A DNA stretch of 64,000 bases from CAWIUB01 sp963839175 (GTDB taxonomy: Bacteria; Actinomycetota; Actinomycetes; Mycobacteriales; Jatrophihabitantaceae), in NCBI GenBank assembly GCA_963839175.1, contig CAWIUB010000039.1, positions 67,179-131,178 on the forward strand, written 5' to 3'. Positions 35,046-43,711 of the stretch are shown here, piece by piece. Each line of letters opens with the position of its first letter. The first letter of the stretch is position 1. The notes beneath the pieces are model-generated. The model ran no database searches and had not been told where the DNA came from. It worked only from the letters and a program-made list of their open reading frames with translations. The position numbers and the translations under genes were made by a program.

Positions 35046-36281
35046 TCAGCGCCGATCGACGGCTGGCGGCCGGGTCCGCACCGGCACCGACGGGTCGATC
35101 TCGATCACCGGGGGCAGGGTCGGCGCCGCAGCTCGCAACTCGGTCGTCATTGCAGGCCCGGTCACCCGGACGGGCCGGAAATGGGGCACCGCCGAGAGCA
35201 CCACGCCGACCGCCGCCAGCACCGCCAGCACCGCCACAACCGCCCAGGGCCCTGCGGCGATCGAGAACGCGACCCCGCCGAAGGCGAGCAAGGCAGCCCA
35301 GAAGTACAGCAGCAGCACGGCCCGCCGATGGGTGTGGCCGAGCTCGAGCAGCCGGTGGTGCAGATGCTGCTTGTCCGGAGTGAACGGCGACTGCCCGTGG
35401 CGCACTCGGCGGGCGACGGCAAGGAGCAGGTCGACGAGCGGGATGGCCAGCACCGCGAGCGGGATCAGCAGGGGCAGCCAGATCGGCAGCGAACCCAGCA
35501 ACCCGCTGTAGGCCTGCGGATCTGTGTACGTCGTCGCAGTAATGGCTGCGGCGGACAGCATCAGGCCGATCAGCATCGACCCGGAGTCGCCCATGAAGAT
35601 CCGGGCGGGCCAGAAGTTGTGCGGCAGGAAGCCGAGACAGGCACCAGCCAGGGCGGCGGTGAGCAGCGTGGGCGCCGCCCAGACCTCGACGAAGTGCGCC
35701 GAGGCCAGGTGATAGCAGAACACGAAGAAGGCCAGGGACGCGATCGCCGCGACGCCTGCCGCGAGCCCGTCCAAACCGTCGACGAAGTTGACGGCGTTGA
35801 TCGTTGCGACGGTGAGCAGGATCGTCACGGGAATGCCGAGGTCGCGGCCGAGGGTCAACGTGCCGGTGTTGCCCCAGGGCACGTAGATCGCGGTGAGCTG
35901 CACCCCGCCCAAGGTGACCATGACGCCGCTGGCTACGACCTGGCCCGCCAGCTTGGTCAGTGAGTCCAACTCGTACCGATCGTCGATCACGCCGATCAGG
36001 CAGATCAACGCGGCGGAGATCATCACCCAGCGGAAGTCCGGGCCGCTGTCGAACGTGCTCCTCAGCGTGGGCATCTCACGCGCCACGGTGATCGCAACCG
36101 CCAGGCCACCGAACATCGCCACGCCGCCCATCCGCGGGATCGCGACGGCGTGGACGTCCCGGTCACGTGGCGAGGCGACCGCGTGCCATCGGATCGCAAC
36201 GTGCCGGACCAGCGGGGTCAGCAGAAAACTCCCGGCGGCCGCAAGGCAGCAGACGAGCGCGTACTCGAGACTGGGATGCAC
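35046..36281 (-). CDS. wecA: WecA-like polyprenyl-phosphate N-acetylglucosaminyl-1-phosphate transferase
   Basis: 411 residues, about eleven membrane helices. Transfers GlcNAc-1-P to decaprenyl phosphate, starting arabinogalactan or teichoic-type polymers. Family motifs: IPRMGGVAMF, the Mg-binding LIGVIDDRYELD, NAVNFVDGLDGLAAG, ARIFMGDSGSM and the cytoplasmic DKQHLHHRLLELG. The Pro-rich tail after residue 375 is variable. It is the neighbour expected upstream of atp genes in actinobacteria (Rv1302, from memory). Confidence 0.94.
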   Translation of the reverse strand: MHPSLEYALVCCLAAAGSFLLTPLVRHVAIRWHAVASPRDRDVHAVAIPRMGGVAMFGGLAVAITVAREMPTLRSTFDSGPDFRWVMISAALICLIGVIDDRYELDSLTKLAGQVVASGVMVTLGGVQLTAIYVPWGNTGTLTLGRDLGIPVTILLTVATINAVNFVDGLDGLAAGVAAIASLAFFVFCYHLASAHFVEVWAAPTLLTAALAGACLGFLPHNFWPARIFMGDSGSMLIGLMLSAAAITATTYTDPQAYSGLLGSLPIWLPLLIPLAVLAIPLVDLLLAVARRVRHGQSPFTPDKQHLHHRLLELGHTHRRAVLLLYFWAALLAFGGVAFSIAAGPWAVVAVLAVLAAVGVVLSAVPHFRPVRVTGPAMTTELRAAAPTLPPVIEIDPSVPVRTRPPAVDRR

Positions 36282-36364
36282 TTGGCGGCGACTCGCTCCT
36301 CGTTGAACGCTGTTCGCGGCTGCTAGGGCACCTGCAGGCTACCGAACTTGGCTGTGGGTGATCG

Positions 36365-37006
36365 TCAACCCACCGTAGTCGGCACGACTTCGCGCAGCGC
36401 TGCCAGGCTCACCGCACCCGCGCGCAGCACCTGTGGAGTCTCGGTCGTCACGTCCACGATGGTCGAGGCGACACCCATCCGCACGGGCCCGCCGTCCAGG
36501 TAGACCTCGACCAGGTCGCCCAGCTGATCCCTGGCGTCGGTAGCCGTCAGCGCCGGCGACTGGCCGGACCGATTCGCGCTGGACACCGCCATCGGTCCGG
36601 TGCGCGCGAGCAGCTCGAGGGCCACCGGATGTAGCGGCATACGGACAGCCACCGTGCCGCGCGAGTCGCCGAGGTCCCAGGACAGCGACGGCGCGTGCTC
36701 GACCACGAGGGTCAGGCCGCCCGGCCAGAAGGCCTCGATCAAAGCACGCGTCTGGGCCGGGACGTAGCTCACCAGCCCGTCGATCGTGTCCCACGAACCG
36801 ACCAGGACCGGGACTGGCATGTCGCGCCCGCGACCCTTGGCCTCGATCAGCGCGGTGACCGCCGTGCTGTCGAAGGCGTCGGCGCCGACGCCGTAGACGG
36901 TGTCGGTTGGGACGACCACGAGCTGGCCGGACTGGACGCTGCGCGCGGCCGCGCTGATCGCGATGTCGCGGACGTCGGGGTCGGCGCAGTCGTAGAACAG
37001 GGTCAC
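36365..37006 (-). CDS. Threonylcarbamoyl-AMP synthase (Sua5/YrdC/TsaC family)
   Basis: 213 residues from a GTG at 37006, with GGAGG eight bases before; the longer ORF to 37144 crosses a strong hairpin and is rejected. It makes threonylcarbamoyl-AMP from Thr, bicarbonate and ATP for t6A37 in tRNAs that read ANN codons. Motifs are VVVPTDTVYGVGADAF, KGRGRDMPVPVLV, FWPGGLTLV and SSANRSG. The usual Sua5 C-terminal domain is absent, so it is the TsaC form. In M. tuberculosis Rv1301 sits here, from memory. Confidence 0.93.
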   Translation of the reverse strand: MTLFYDCADPDVRDIAISAAARSVQSGQLVVVPTDTVYGVGADAFDSTAVTALIEAKGRGRDMPVPVLVGSWDTIDGLVSYVPAQTRALIEAFWPGGLTLVVEHAPSLSWDLGDSRGTVAVRMPLHPVALELLARTGPMAVSSANRSGQSPALTATDARDQLGDLVEVYLDGGPVRMGVASTIVDVTTETPQVLRAGAVSLAALREVVPTTVG

Positions 37007-37030
37007 GAGTCGGCCTCCGAGCGCCGGGGT

Positions 37031-37061
37031 CCCCGCGAAATCGTGGAGCGATTTCGTGGGG
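37031..37061 (-). promoter_or_regulatory. Strong hairpin in the leader of the tsaC-like gene
   Basis: CCCCGCGAAATCG (37031-37043) pairs with CGATTTCGTGGGG (37049-37061): 13 pairs including one G-U, loop TGGAG. It ends 13 bases from the ribosome-binding site of the tsaC-like gene. There is no T tract, so an attenuator or a translational control element is more likely than a terminator. Confidence 0.5.
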
Positions 37062-37163
37062 TGGGAACACACCACAGGAGCACAGCGAGGAGGCCGACGG
37101 GAAGCAGGGTCACGGGGGCACATCCTGCCGCACCCCGCGCTCAAAGTGCTCAGAAAGACCGGC

Positions 37164-37211
37164 GATCCTGATACTCATCAACGGCCATGGCAACACATAG
37201 GTATCAAGATC
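37164..37211 (-). terminator. Hairpin just after prmC
   Basis: GATCCTGATAC (37164-37174) pairs with GTATCAAGATC (37201-37211), 11 bp with one wobble, loop 26 bases. It begins 10 bases after the prmC stop, so it probably ends the rpmE-prfA-prmC transcript before the tsaC-like gene. Confidence 0.5.
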
Positions 37212-37221
37212 TGGCTGGGAT

Positions 37222-38076
37222 TCAGCTGCGGCGTGCGGTGGTAAACCGAGGGCGGCCGCTCAGGTCGGGGTGCGCGTCGATCTCGGTGAAGCGGCCGTCG
37301 GCCTGCAACAGGGCGGGTACGGAGGCGCCGTGCGTCTGGTCGTGCTCGATCGCCAGGACGCCGGCCGGCCGCAGCAGATCCGCGGCAACCGCGATCACTG
37401 TGGGCATCATCGCGAGACCGTCCGGGCCAGCGAAGAGCGCCTCGGGGGGATCGGCCGCAGCCTCCGGATCGACGCGCGTCGAGGCGGGTACATACGGCGG
37501 GTTGCTGACGACGGCGTCGACGCCTGCCCATAGCCCGGCGAGCAGTCCTGGTGCGGCGATGTCGTCAGCGATCACCTCGATCGGCCGGTCGCCGACGGTC
37601 GCGCGAGCCGCGGCGTTGCGCCGCAGCCAGTACAGCGCGGGCGCGGCCTTTTCCACGGCGTATACGCGCGCGGTGCGCACCTCGTGGGCGATCGACAGAG
37701 CCAGCGCGCCGGATCCGGCGCCCAGGTCGACCACGACCGGCTCGACAAGATCGCGCAGGACCGGAAGCACGGCATCGACGAGCAGCTCGGTCTCCGGACG
37801 CGGCACGAACACGCCCGGGCCAACCGCCAGCTCGAGGTGACGAAACGCCGAACTGCCCATCACGTGCTGCAGCGGCATCCGATCAGCTCGCCGCTTGATC
37901 AGCTCGCGGAACAGCGCTGCCGCGTCGTCGTCGACGTCCTCGACGGTGGCCAGCTTTGTCCGCGGCACCCCCAGAGCGTGGGCTAGCAGTAATTCGGTGT
38001 CGACGCGAGGCGGGGCCACGCCCGCCGCGGACAGGGTGGCCACCGCGTCGGCGACCAACTGCTGTCGTATCACCAT
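37222..38076 (-). CDS. prmC: Release factor glutamine methyltransferase PrmC (HemK)
   Basis: 284 residues from the ATG at 38076, 10 bases after the prfA stop. It methylates the Gln of the GGQ motif in release factors using S-adenosylmethionine. The AdoMet motif VVDLGAGSGALALSIA, the acceptor-Gln motif SNPPYVP and the N-terminal helical domain (QQLVADAVATLSAAG..., RTKLATVEDV) are all present. It is encoded directly behind its substrate RF1. The open frame upstream (to 38331) lies within prfA. Confidence 0.95.
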   Translation of the reverse strand: MVIRQQLVADAVATLSAAGVAPPRVDTELLLAHALGVPRTKLATVEDVDDDAAALFRELIKRRADRMPLQHVMGSSAFRHLELAVGPGVFVPRPETELLVDAVLPVLRDLVEPVVVDLGAGSGALALSIAHEVRTARVYAVEKAAPALYWLRRNAAARATVGDRPIEVIADDIAAPGLLAGLWAGVDAVVSNPPYVPASTRVDPEAAADPPEALFAGPDGLAMMPTVIAVAADLLRPAGVLAIEHDQTHGASVPALLQADGRFTEIDAHPDLSGRPRFTTARRS

Positions 38077-38086
38077 CTTTGATCGG

Positions 38087-39163
38087 TCAGGACCTACCCG
38101 TGCCGGCGAGCAGGGCCTCGGTGTCGGCACGGCGCAGGGCGTCAATGACGTCGTCGAGGGCGCCGTCGAGCACCTGGTCGAGGTTGTAGGCCTTGTAGCC
38201 GACCCGATGGTCGCTGATGCGGTTCTCCGGGAAGTTGTAGGTGCGCACCCGTTCCGAGCGGTCGACGGTGCGCACCTGGGAGCGACGAGCGTCCGCCGCA
38301 GCGGCGTCCGCCTCGTCTTGGGCGGCGGCAAGCAGCCGGGCCCGCAATACCCGCAGCGCCGCCTCGCGGTTCTGCAGCTGGCTCTTCTCGTTCTGCATCG
38401 ATACCACGGTGCCCGTCGGGACGTGGGTGATCCGCACCGCCGAGTCGGTGGTGTTGACGCTCTGCCCGCCCGGCCCGGACGAGCGGAACACGTCGATGCG
38501 CAAGTCGTTGGGGTCGATCTCGATGTCCACGTCCTCGGCCTCGGGCAGGACCAGCACGCCGGCCGCCGACGTATGGATGCGCCCCTGGGACTCGGTCACC
38601 GGGACGCGCTGCACCCGATGCACCCCGCCTTCGTACTTCAGCTGCGCCCACACGGCGTCGTCCGGCCGTGACGCGCGGAAGGCGACGGTGGCCGACTTGA
38701 CCCCGCCAAGCGCCGTCGGCTCCTCGTCGAGTGTCTCGGTGGCCCAGCCGCGCCGCTCGGCGTAGCGCAGGTACATGCGCAGCAGATCGGCTGCGAACAG
38801 CGCGCTCTCGTCGCCGCCCTCGCCCGCCTTGACCTCGAGGATCACGTCCTTGCCGTCGTTGGGGTCCTTGGGCAACAGCAGCTCACGCAGCCTGCCTTCC
38901 AGCTCGCTGGCCCGCGCCTGCAGCGTCTCGGCCTCGTCGGCGAACGACGCATCCTCCGTGGCCAGCTCGCGCGCAGTCGCCAGGTCCGCCCGAGCCGCGT
39001 CGAGCTCGTCGGCAACCGCGACGACCGGGGCCAGCCGAGCGAACCGGCGGCCCAGGCGACGCGCCGCGGACTGATCGGCGTGCACGGCGGGATCGGCGAG
39101 CTCCTTCTCGACCGCGGCGTACTCGGCCCGTAGCTCGGGCAATCTGCCCGTGCTCTCGCTCAT
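38087..39163 (-). CDS. prfA: Peptide chain release factor 1
   Basis: 358 residues. Reads UAA and UAG. The stop-codon anticodon-like tripeptide PVT is in RVQRVPVTESQGRIHTS, and the peptidyl-transferase motif GGQ is in RSSGPGGQSVNTTDSAVRI. A GGAGG-type site precedes the ATG. It lies between rpmE and prmC, as in most actinobacteria. Confidence 0.97.
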   Translation of the reverse strand: MSESTGRLPELRAEYAAVEKELADPAVHADQSAARRLGRRFARLAPVVAVADELDAARADLATARELATEDASFADEAETLQARASELEGRLRELLLPKDPNDGKDVILEVKAGEGGDESALFAADLLRMYLRYAERRGWATETLDEEPTALGGVKSATVAFRASRPDDAVWAQLKYEGGVHRVQRVPVTESQGRIHTSAAGVLVLPEAEDVDIEIDPNDLRIDVFRSSGPGGQSVNTTDSAVRITHVPTGTVVSMQNEKSQLQNREAALRVLRARLLAAAQDEADAAAADARRSQVRTVDRSERVRTYNFPENRISDHRVGYKAYNLDQVLDGALDDVIDALRRADTEALLAGTGRS

Positions 39164-39300
39164 GTGCGCTCCCTCCTTCCGCGATTGTGCAACCCTCGGT
39201 CGCCTGACACAGCCGAAAGTTGCACGATTTGCCCGGCCGGACAGGCGACGGCGCCCGCCGCCGCGCAGCCAGGCGCGGACGGCGGACGCCGTCGGTGAAG

Positions 39301-39519
39301 CTAGGAGGAGCGGACGCGCTTGCCGAAGCGCTTCTCGAACTTGTCGACGCGGCCGCCGACGTCCATGATCTTCTGCTTGCCCGTGTAGAACGGGTGGCAG
39401 GCCGAGCAGACGTCGGCGTGCAGCACGCCGGACTTGGCGGTGCTACGCGTGGTGAACGTGTTGCCGCAGGAGCAGGTCACCTGGGTCACCACGTAGTCGG
39501 GGTGGATGCCGTTCTTCAT
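39301..39519 (-). CDS. rpmE: 50S ribosomal protein L31, zinc form
   Basis: 72 residues. Zinc-binding type: cysteines in VTCSCGNTF and DVCSACHPFYTGKQK make the CxC/CxxC site, so this is the C+ form that can serve as a zinc store. A zinc-free paralogue is not in the window. The ATG has GGGA upstream and a structured leader of about 160 bases. Confidence 0.97.
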   Translation of the reverse strand: MKNGIHPDYVVTQVTCSCGNTFTTRSTAKSGVLHADVCSACHPFYTGKQKIMDVGGRVDKFEKRFGKRVRSS

Positions 39520-39562
39520 TCCTGGGTCCCTTCTTATGGCCGCCGGGTCGCCTTCGCGGTGC

Positions 39563-39640
39563 GCGGGGGCGTGAACCGGAGCCGGGTGGTCGATTCAGTC
39601 TGCCAGGCCGGCCCCCGCAGACCCAAAACGCCGACTGAAC
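39563..39640 (-). ncRNA. Structured rpmE leader with pseudoknot topology (L31 leader candidate)
   Basis: In the 5' region of rpmE two complementary pairs interleave: GCGGGGGC (39563-39570) with GCCCCCGC (39611-39618), and TTCAGTC (39594-39600) with GACTGAA (39633-39639). The order A-B-A'-B' is that of an H-type pseudoknot. Ribosomal-protein leaders for L31 have been described in actinobacteria (from memory), so an autoregulatory element is plausible. Confidence 0.45.
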
Positions 39641-39660
39641 GCTCCTGCGTACCGGGCTAT

Positions 39661-39673
39661 TCCCCCGGGGGGA
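39661..39673 (-). terminator. Short GC hairpin after the first sugar ABC operon
   Basis: TCCCCCGGGGGGA is a near-palindrome 8 bases downstream of the last permease stop (39682). It is the only terminator-like element between this operon and the rpmE leader; the stem is short and the loop minimal. Confidence 0.3.
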
Positions 39674-39681
39674 CCCGCCGC

Positions 39682-40632
39682 TCAGCCCTTGACGCTGCCG
39701 GCCAGCAGGCCGCGGACGAAGAAGCGCTGTAGCGCGATGAACACCAGGAGTGGGATGACGATAGCCAGGAAGCCGGCCGCCGGAATCAGCTCGGCGCCGG
39801 CGCCCGATGTGGAGCCGATCAGCAGGCTGACCGCCACGGTGATCGGGCTGATGTCCGCGTTGCCGCCCGACATCACGATGCCGACGAACAGGTCGTTCCA
39901 GACCCACAGGAACTGGAAGATGGCGAACGCCGCGATCGCCGGCGCCACCAGCGGCAACATGATCTGCCGGAAGATCTGCCCGTGGCTGGCTCCGTCGATG
40001 CGCGCCGCCTCCATGAGATCCCGCGGGATGTCGGACATGAAGTTGTGCATCAGGAGGATTGCGAGCGGCAGGGCGAAGCAGGCGTGGGCCAGCCAGATGG
40101 CGCCGACCGTCCCATTGAGGCCGGTCGGGGGGAATATCGTGACGTTGCCGATGTGTGCCCCGGACACGACGAAGCGCAGCACGGGAACAACCGCCACCTG
40201 CAACGGCACGATCTGCAGCGCGAAGATCGCGATGAAGATCCAGTCCCGGCCGCGGAAGTCGATCCACACCAGCGCGTATGCCGCCATTGCGGCGACTGCG
40301 ATCGGGATCAACGCCGCCGGGATCACGATCACGATGGAGTTCACGATGTTCGGCAAGATGTTGGCAGTGCCGCTCGTCACCCGGCGGTAGTTGTCCAGCG
40401 TGAGGTCGCTGAAAGTCCACCAGCCACTGGTGTCCTGGCCGTGCTTGCCGCGGAAGGACTGCACGAGCAGGCCCGCGGCCGGGATCGTCCACAGAATGCC
40501 CACGACAATCGCGATGCTTGACGCGACCGGGCTGGTCATCCGCCTCCGCACCCGCCCGACCGATGTGGCCGGCAGTGGCCGCTCGGTGGGTGCCGCGGGG
40601 GTTTGGCCGGTGGGTCCGACGGTGACGGTCAT
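39682..40632 (-). CDS. Carbohydrate ABC transporter permease (MalG type)
   Basis: 316 residues, six membrane helices. The cytoplasmic loop that docks to the ATPase (EAA loop) reads LMEAARIDGASHGQIFRQIMLPLVAPA. The first helix is preceded by a 30-residue basic part. The C-terminus GLLAGSVKG is the usual end of MalG-type subunits. With the preceding permease and lipoprotein genes it forms a sugar importer; spacing to the upstream permease is 28 bases. No ATPase is encoded in this operon. The alpha-glucoside-type binding protein hints at the substrate. Confidence 0.92.
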   Translation of the reverse strand: MTVTVGPTGQTPAAPTERPLPATSVGRVRRRMTSPVASSIAIVVGILWTIPAAGLLVQSFRGKHGQDTSGWWTFSDLTLDNYRRVTSGTANILPNIVNSIVIVIPAALIPIAVAAMAAYALVWIDFRGRDWIFIAIFALQIVPLQVAVVPVLRFVVSGAHIGNVTIFPPTGLNGTVGAIWLAHACFALPLAILLMHNFMSDIPRDLMEAARIDGASHGQIFRQIMLPLVAPAIAAFAIFQFLWVWNDLFVGIVMSGGNADISPITVAVSLLIGSTSGAGAELIPAAGFLAIVIPLLVFIALQRFFVRGLLAGSVKG

Positions 40633-40660
40633 GCGCTGCCCCCCTCTGTGGTCCGGACGC

Positions 40661-41749
40661 TCATCGAATTCTCCGCGTCTTCAGCATCTGGCGCACCTGG
40701 TAGAGGATGAACGGGATGAGCAGGATGAAGATCACCATCGCCAGCGCCGACGATCGGTGCTCGCCCAGTGGCGAGCCGGCGCCAGCCGAGAGCCCGGATG
40801 TCCTGAACTGCGTGTACATCAAGTTCGCGAGGGTGTCGCCGTTATACTGGTCGGCGCCGAACGTCCGGATAAGGTCGAACACCTTCAGCGTCGCCACCGA
40901 GATGAGCACCAGCACGATGATGATCGTCGGCCGGATGGTCGGCACGACGACCCGGCGGAACGCCTGACCCGGAGTCGCGCCGTCGATCTGCGCCGCATCC
41001 GAAAGCTCGTCGGGCACCGACTTGATCGCCGCGGACAGGATCACGGTCGCGAAGCCGACCTGGATCCAGATCATCACCACGATCATCAACAGGGTGAGCC
41101 TGACGCCACCGGTGGTCGGGAAGTTCAGCGGGCCGAGCCCGAACCAGTTGAGGACCACGTTGACCAGGCCGGAGGCGCCGTTCTCCGACGGCTGTTTGTA
41201 CATCAGGTTCCAGATCACCGCAGCACCGACGAACGAGATCGCGAAGGGCAGGAAGATCAGCGACTTTGCCAGTGTCTCCCCGCGCATCTTGTCAATGGCG
41301 TACGCGTAGGCGAGGCCGATCAGCGTGGCGGCCACCGGCGCGATCAGCGTCCACAGCACGGTGTGCCACAACGCCTGCAACGCGTCGTGGTTGGTGAGCG
41401 CCCAGCGGAAGTGGGCGAAGCTGTTCCATTTCCCGCCGGGATCGGCGACGCAGGCAGCGGGCGACGGGATCGGCACGCAGCCCGGCTTGTCCACCTCGGC
41501 GGAGGTCAGGGAGGAGATGAGGGTCCTGATGATCGGGCCGACCAACCCGATAGCGAGCAGCACGACAGCCGGCAACAGGAACAGGAAGGCCTGGATCCGC
41601 TCCCGGCCGGTCTTCGGAGCCCGGTCGATGACGAACAGCAGTAGGCCGATCACGGCGAAGAACAGCACGACCATCACGACAGCGAAGGTCAGTTTGCCGA
41701 TCGTCGTGCCGGAGTGGGCAAGTTCGTAGAGCCAATGCACAGACATCAC
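40661..41749 (-). CDS. Carbohydrate ABC transporter permease (MalF type)
   Basis: 362 residues (or 361 from the second ATG). Eight hydrophobic segments; two N-terminal ones (TFAVVMVVLFFAVIGLLLFVI and IQAFLFLLPAVVLLAIGLVGPII) precede the six-helix core, as in larger MalF proteins. The EAA loop is ELSDAAQIDGATPGQAFRRVVVPTIRP. A periplasmic loop with two Cys (CVPIPSPAACV, about 95-105) may be disulfide-bonded. Middle gene of the first sugar importer operon. Confidence 0.92.
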   Translation of the reverse strand: MMSVHWLYELAHSGTTIGKLTFAVVMVVLFFAVIGLLLFVIDRAPKTGRERIQAFLFLLPAVVLLAIGLVGPIIRTLISSLTSAEVDKPGCVPIPSPAACVADPGGKWNSFAHFRWALTNHDALQALWHTVLWTLIAPVAATLIGLAYAYAIDKMRGETLAKSLIFLPFAISFVGAAVIWNLMYKQPSENGASGLVNVVLNWFGLGPLNFPTTGGVRLTLLMIVVMIWIQVGFATVILSAAIKSVPDELSDAAQIDGATPGQAFRRVVVPTIRPTIIIVLVLISVATLKVFDLIRTFGADQYNGDTLANLMYTQFRTSGLSAGAGSPLGEHRSSALAMVIFILLIPFILYQVRQMLKTRRIR

Positions 41750-41842
41750 CCCTACTCGAACGGGCTGCAGGAGTCTGCATCACCGAGGCGATCGAGCGGT
41801 CGATGTTGCGACCGCCCGATCGCCCAGAGTGTAGTGCGGGCC

Positions 41843-43291
41843 TTACTTCGGCCAGGCGGCCTCGATGTTGTCGAGCGTGGTCTTGTCACTCTGACCCAGG
41901 ATCCACTGAGTCAGCTGCTTCCACTCGGCTGCTGAACCCACCTGGGACGGCATCAGGTCGGACGCGTCGAACCCCGCTGTCGACTGCGGGTTGGTCAGCA
42001 GGCTGACCGACAGCTTGTCGACCGGGTTGTCGGCGAACACACTCTGGTCGACTGCCTGGTTCGCCGTCGCCCAGCCTGAGGTTTTCGCCTGCGCGTTGAG
42101 TTTCGCCTTCGCGGTGGCCCACTCTCCGCTCGCGAGGTAGAGCTGCACAGCCTCGACCTCGGGGCGGTCGGAGAAAGCGCCGGTGAATTCGCCACCGACC
42201 TCGATGACCTTGCCGAACTGGTCGCTCATGGTCGGCTCGTAGAACGCGTACACGTCGCCGTCCGGGCCGACCGTCGTGCCCTTGTCCCAGTTGGCGGCGT
42301 AGAAGTTGGCCTGGAAGTGCAGCATGCACTTGCCGGTTTCAACCGGAAGTCCGCCCTTCTGGAAGGCCGTGGTCGCGATCGACTTGACGTCACCGATGCC
42401 GGCGTTGACGTACTTCGGGTTCTTCAAGATGGAGCCGACGGTCTTCAGCACGTCGGCGACCTTCGGGTCGTTGAACTTGATGGTGTGGTTGATCCACTGG
42501 GCGTAGACGTCGGGGCCGTACTTGCGCAGCATGACCTCCTCCATCCAGTCGGTGACCGGCCAACCGGTCGCGTCACCTGACTCGATGCCCGCGCACAGCG
42601 GCTTGTGACCGTCGGCTGCCATCTTGTCCATCAGCTTGGTGAGGTCATCCCACGTGGTGGGCACGGTGTAGCCGTACTGCTTGAAGTACTTCGGCGAGTA
42701 CCAGACGAGCGACTTCATGTTGGCGCCCAGCGGAGCCGCGAAGTAGAAGCCGCCGACCGTGCCGTACTTGACCCACGACGAGACCCAATTCTTCTCGGCT
42801 TCCTGGGTCAGGGCGTCGCTCGCCGGCTTGAGCTTGCCGGCAGTTGCGAACGTGGCAAGCAGGCCTGGCTGTGGGAACAGTGCGATGTCCGGCGCGTTGC
42901 CGCCGTCCACCTTCGTCTTCAGCGCCGCTTCGAATTCCTTGCTCGGCTGGTACTGGACCGTGATACCGGTGCATCTCTCGAACGTCTTCACCGCGTTGAT
43001 GTGGTAGGAGATCTCGGGTTCCGTGATCGAGGTGTAGACCGTGACCGTCTTGCCGCTGTACTTGCCGTACTTGCCGTACGGCGCGCAGTCACCGGACATA
43101 GTGACAGCCTGGATCTTGCTTTTCGGCTGCTTCGCCGGGTCGGGCACACCGCTCGGCGGCGACGAGCTGGCGCCACCGGCAGACGAGCTGGCGCCGCCAG
43201 CACTCGTGTTCGACTTGCTGCTGCTACACGCCGCAATTGTCGTGGCGGCGACCCCCACCGCGATAAGCGCGTATGTCCGCTTCCAGTGCAT
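41843..43291 (-). CDS. Carbohydrate-binding lipoprotein of ABC importer (AglE-like)
   Basis: 482 residues from the ATG at 43291. The signal peptide RTYALIAVGVAATTIAAC ends in a lipobox (IAAC), followed by a Ser/Gly linker with a repeated SSAGGAS. Family 1 extracellular binding-protein fold: VYTSITEPEISYHINAVKTFE, KVDGGNAPDIALFPQPGLLATFA. The LFPQPG segment resembles alpha-glucoside binding proteins such as AglE; this substrate is a guess. It heads the operon with the two permeases. Its promoter should lie in the 420-base gene-free stretch upstream. Confidence 0.92.
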   Translation of the reverse strand: MHWKRTYALIAVGVAATTIAACSSSKSNTSAGGASSSAGGASSSPPSGVPDPAKQPKSKIQAVTMSGDCAPYGKYGKYSGKTVTVYTSITEPEISYHINAVKTFERCTGITVQYQPSKEFEAALKTKVDGGNAPDIALFPQPGLLATFATAGKLKPASDALTQEAEKNWVSSWVKYGTVGGFYFAAPLGANMKSLVWYSPKYFKQYGYTVPTTWDDLTKLMDKMAADGHKPLCAGIESGDATGWPVTDWMEEVMLRKYGPDVYAQWINHTIKFNDPKVADVLKTVGSILKNPKYVNAGIGDVKSIATTAFQKGGLPVETGKCMLHFQANFYAANWDKGTTVGPDGDVYAFYEPTMSDQFGKVIEVGGEFTGAFSDRPEVEAVQLYLASGEWATAKAKLNAQAKTSGWATANQAVDQSVFADNPVDKLSVSLLTNPQSTAGFDASDLMPSQVGSAAEWKQLTQWILGQSDKTTLDNIEAAWPK

Positions 43292-43711
43292 GTGCTGTGC
43301 CCCTTCTCCAGCCAGGATCTGAGCGCGTTCCGTGTGACGCCCGGGTGACGCCCGGGTGACGCCTACAGGACAATGGCACAGCTGCCACCGAATAAGGAAG
43401 GGGTTCGTGCTGCCGTTTCCGGATCGTTGCCTAGCGCCCACAACCGCCGGTTAGCCGCGATCCTTCGCGCGGTGCGCGGATCAAACTGGTGGGTTTGTTG
43501 ATCTCCTCGTAGCTGGGTAGATCGGTGTGCAGGGCGGATTCGCCGATCTCCCGGCTTCTCCAGCGTCCTGGTCGATTGGTAAGCATGTTGGGGCAGCTGG
43601 CCAGGGTGGGTCCGCAACCTTCCGAGGCGGTGGCCAGGCCGAGTAACAGTCGATCTTGAGGCGGCAACGTCGTGCGGAGCGGGTCACCCGGGCGGCGCCA
43701 GTAGCCGCAGG
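43292..43711. other. Gene-free stretch with an 11-bp tandem repeat
   Basis: No convincing gene in 420 bases. Next to the binding-protein start, GTGACGCCCGG repeats in tandem (43334-43363, about 2.7 copies). A 95-codon minus-strand ORF (43431-43718) has odd composition and no recognised domain. The rest is less GC-rich than average and should hold the promoter of the sugar operon. No LacI-type palindrome was found. Confidence 0.5.

Noticed and set aside
36365..37144. Longer tsaC-like ORF starting at 37144
   Set aside because: The extra part crosses the strong hairpin at 37031-37061 and is unlike the family; the GTG at 37006 has a good ribosome-binding site.
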